Source: Pseudomonadota bacterium (GTDB lineage: Bacteria; Pseudomonadota; Alphaproteobacteria; ATCC43930; CGMCC-115725). From it: a stretch of 6,867 nt of DNA. The translations under genes and the position numbers were made by a program. How positions within the stretch are numbered: position 1 is the first letter of the stretch; every line of letters begins with the position of its first letter. Location: assembly GCA_021790295.1 (NCBI GenBank), contig JAJYIC010000055.1, forward strand, positions 1-6,867, in the 5' to 3' direction. Of the stretch, positions 5,192 through 6,867 are shown piece after piece. The notes beneath the pieces are model-generated. The model ran no database searches. It saw nothing but the letters and a program-made list of their open reading frames with translations, and had not been told where the DNA came from.

Positions 5192-6391
5192 ATGCTCGAC
5201 GCCTATCTTTACGACGCTCTCAGAACGCCTTTCGGGCGCCATGCGGGCGCGCTCGCGCGGCTGCGCACGGACGACATGCTGGCCGCGGTCATCGGCGCGG
5301 TCGTCGAAAAGACCCCTTTTGCCCGCGACAAGATCGAGGATGTCGTCGTCGGCTGCGCCAATCAGGCGGGCGAAGACAGCCGGTGCGTCGCCCGTCACGC
5401 CGGCCTTCTCGCCGGCCTTCCGATCGAGGTGGGAGGCTCGGTCTTGCAGCGCAATTGCGGCAGCGGCCTCAACGCGATCGTCATGGCGGCGCAGGCCATC
5501 ACCTGCGGCGAAGGCGAGGTCATGGTTGCGGGCGGCGTCGAAAGCATGAGCCGCGCTCCCTTCGTCATGGCCAAGGCGGAAAGCCCGTTCAGCCGGCAAG
5601 CGCTGGTTTTCGATTCGACCATCGGCGCGCGCTTCCCCAACCCCAAAATCGAAAAGGCTTTCGGCGCCGACACCATGCCCGAAACCGCCGACAATCTGGC
5701 CCGGGAGTTTCAACTGAGCCGCGAAGACTGCGATATTTTCGCCGAGGGGTCGCAAAGAAAATACGCCGCCGGCAAGGCCCAAGGCTTCTTTGCCGGAGAG
5801 ATCGTGACGGTCGAGGTTCCGGGCGGCCGCAGCGGACCGCAAAGCGTCGGCGAAGACGAGCATCCGCGCCCGTCGAGCACTCTCGAAGCGCTGCAGAAAC
5901 TGAGACCTCTGTTTGCCGGCGGGGTGACGACCGCAGGCAACGCCTCAGGCATCAACGACGGCGCCGTCGCCATGATCGTCGCCAGCCGCAGCGCCGGCGA
6001 TAAGGCCGGGGCAAAGCCTCTCGCCCGCATCCGCTCGAGCGCCGTCGCAGGCGTGCCCCCGAGGATCATGGGGATCGGCCCTGTTCCCGCCGCGAAAAAG
6101 GCGCTCGAACGCGCCGGACTCGGCCTTTCCGAGATCGACGTCATCGAGATCAACGAGGCTTTCGCCGCCCAGGTTCTCGCCTGTATGAAAGGGCTCGGGC
6201 TTTCCTTCGCCGACAGCAGGGTCAATCCGAACGGCGGCGCCATCGCCATCGGCCATCCTCTCGGCGCCTCGGGGCCGCGCATTCTTTTGACCGCCGCGCG
6301 CCAGCTCGAACGCTCGGGCGGACGCTATGCCCTCGTCAGCATGTGCGTCGGCGTCGGCCAGGGGATCGCGGTCGTCATCGAACGTCCCTAA
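5192..6391 (+). CDS. Thiolase / acetyl-CoA acyltransferase, beta-ketoadipyl-CoA thiolase (PcaF)-like
   Basis: The protein has 399 residues, normal for biosynthetic and degradative thiolases. The nucleophile is C89 in QRNCGSGLNA, where most thiolases read NRLCGSGLQA. N321-E322 in NEAFAAQ, H355 in GGAIAIGHPLGASG and the acid/base C385 in SMCVGVGQG complete the active site. The N-terminal half (YDALRTPFGRHAGALA, then GCANQAGEDSRCVARHAGLLAGLP, then GGVESMSRAPFVMAKA) is close to what I know of PcaF/PaaJ, which cleave 3-oxoadipyl-CoA to succinyl-CoA and acetyl-CoA. No other beta-ketoadipate or phenylacetate gene is present here, so acetoacetyl-CoA or another 3-oxoacyl-CoA is equally possible and no symbol is given. 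The enzyme acts in the cytoplasm on CoA thioesters. It is divergent from the transporter and is followed after 43 bases by the ureohydrolase gene on the same strand, probably cotranscribed. Confidence 0.94.
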   Translation: MLDAYLYDALRTPFGRHAGALARLRTDDMLAAVIGAVVEKTPFARDKIEDVVVGCANQAGEDSRCVARHAGLLAGLPIEVGGSVLQRNCGSGLNAIVMAAQAITCGEGEVMVAGGVESMSRAPFVMAKAESPFSRQALVFDSTIGARFPNPKIEKAFGADTMPETADNLAREFQLSREDCDIFAEGSQRKYAAGKAQGFFAGEIVTVEVPGGRSGPQSVGEDEHPRPSSTLEALQKLRPLFAGGVTTAGNASGINDGAVAMIVASRSAGDKAGAKPLARIRSSAVAGVPPRIMGIGPVPAAKKALERAGLGLSEIDVIEINEAFAAQVLACMKGLGLSFADSRVNPNGGAIAIGHPLGASGPRILLTAARQLERSGGRYALVSMCVGVGQGIAVVIERP

Positions 6392-6393
6392 GG

Positions 6394-6421
6394 GCCTCTG
6401 CCAAAAGGCAAGGCGCTTGCC
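6394..6421 (+). repeat. Two overlapping, mutually exclusive small hairpins before the ureohydrolase gene
   Basis: Hairpin A pairs 6394-6402 with 6407-6414 (8 bp, c6398 bulged, aaaa loop). Hairpin B pairs 6407-6412 (ggcaag) with 6416-6421 (cttgcc) around gcg. Both use 6407-6412, so only one can form at a time. They fill most of the 43-base gap between the thiolase stop and the next ATG. No T-run follows either one. Confidence 0.45.
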
Positions 6422-6434
6422 GCGACAAAGGGGC

Positions 6435-6867
6435 ATGAGCGCAGCCCCGACCTTTGCCCTGAGGCCCTCGTTTTTCGGGATCGAGCGTTCGGACCCGAAA
6501 GCGGCGATCGCGATCGCCGGGATCCCGTTCGATCTCGGCACTTCGAACCGGCCGGGCGCGCGCTTTGGTCCTTTTGCCATCCGCGCGGCAAGCCGCATGC
6601 TTGCCGACGGCGCCCACCCTTCCACCAAGATCGAGCCGTCGCGGCTCGACCTTTCCGACATCGGCGATTTCGAGATCGCTCACGGCGATATAAAGGGCAC
6701 CCTCAAAGCGATCGAGGAAAAGGCCTCGACCATCGCCCATCTCGTCGCGCTTGGCGGCGATCACAGCGTCACCCTCGGTTTGCTGCGCGCTCTCGCCCGC
6801 CGCACCGGCGCCTTGGGCCTTGTCCATTTCGATGCCCATGTCGATACCTGGCCCGAAAGCTCCGGTC
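6435..6867 (+). CDS. Agmatinase / ureohydrolase (arginase superfamily) protein, 3' end missing
   Basis: The gene starts at ATG 6435 and runs off the right edge, giving 144 residues of a protein usually around 300-350 long. Two of the manganese-binding motifs are visible: GGDHSVT with H110, and HFDAHVDTW with D133, H135 and D137. Before them comes the family's N-terminal block GIPFDLGTSNRPGARFGPFAIR (29-50), which fits agmatinase-type enzymes better than arginases. The third motif (SxDxDxxDP) lies beyond the window. Such enzymes hydrolyse a guanidino compound (agmatine, guanidinobutyrate, guanidinopropionate or similar) to an amine and urea in the cytoplasm, using two Mn2+. The substrate cannot be told from this half. 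The Shine-Dalgarno sequence is weak: AAAGGGG only one base from the ATG. That suggests translation linked to the thiolase message, but no better in-frame start is seen. Confidence 0.92.
   Translation, partial: MSAAPTFALRPSFFGIERSDPKAAIAIAGIPFDLGTSNRPGARFGPFAIRAASRMLADGAHPSTKIEPSRLDLSDIGDFEIAHGDIKGTLKAIEEKASTIAHLVALGGDHSVTLGLLRALARRTGALGLVHFDAHVDTWPESSG

Noticed and set aside
5057..5863. N-terminal extension of the transporter frame back to 5863
   Set aside because: This part is antisense to the thiolase and crosses the divergent promoter region. The CDF family starts near the ATG at 5056.
5945..6839. Reverse-strand open frames over the thiolase end and ureohydrolase start
   Set aside because: They are antisense to genes with intact active-site motifs and are explained by codon bias in GC-rich DNA.

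Overview
This GC-rich chromosomal window looks like the core or accessory metabolism of a proteobacterium. An alphaproteobacterium, perhaps of the Rhizobiales, is my best guess. It rests on the base composition, on codons dominated by G or C in third position, and on general resemblance of several proteins to rhizobial and methylotroph-like families. No marker gene fixes the taxon. The window is densely coding, with no intergenic gap above about 135 bases. I see no tRNA, rRNA, CRISPR array, insertion sequence or phage gene.

Layout from left to right. (1) Forward strand: the C-terminal part of a fumarylacetoacetate hydrolase (FAH) family protein, cut by the window edge, ends at 694. After an 82-base gap holding a perfect 12-bp hairpin comes a class I/II PLP-dependent aminotransferase (777-2018). 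(2) Reverse strand: three genes read leftwards, in order of transcription a cation diffusion facilitator (5056-4130), an HMG-CoA lyase-like DRE-TIM enzyme (4014-3070) and a class IV PLP aminotransferase (3002-2082). The last converges on the class I/II aminotransferase, with a UUCG-loop hairpin between them. (3) Forward strand, divergent from the transporter: a PcaF-type thiolase (5192-6391), then the start of an agmatinase/ureohydrolase family protein (6435 to the right edge).

Apart from the transporter, the enzymes are typical of amino-acid and acyl-CoA breakdown: two transaminases, a lyase of the HMG-CoA lyase family, a beta-ketoacyl-CoA thiolase, a FAH-type hydrolase and a guanidino hydrolase. 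One reading is a catabolic neighbourhood for an amino or guanidino acid, but substrates cannot be set from sequence alone and the set matches no single textbook pathway. The transporter probably exports a divalent metal and may be only loosely linked to its neighbours.

I found no clearly new system. The most notable points are the HMG-CoA lyase-like protein, which lacks both the catalytic arginine and the mobile-loop cysteine of classical HMG-CoA lyases while keeping the metal ligands, and a 13-bp imperfect inverted repeat in the divergent transporter/thiolase region that overlaps a perfect TTGACA.
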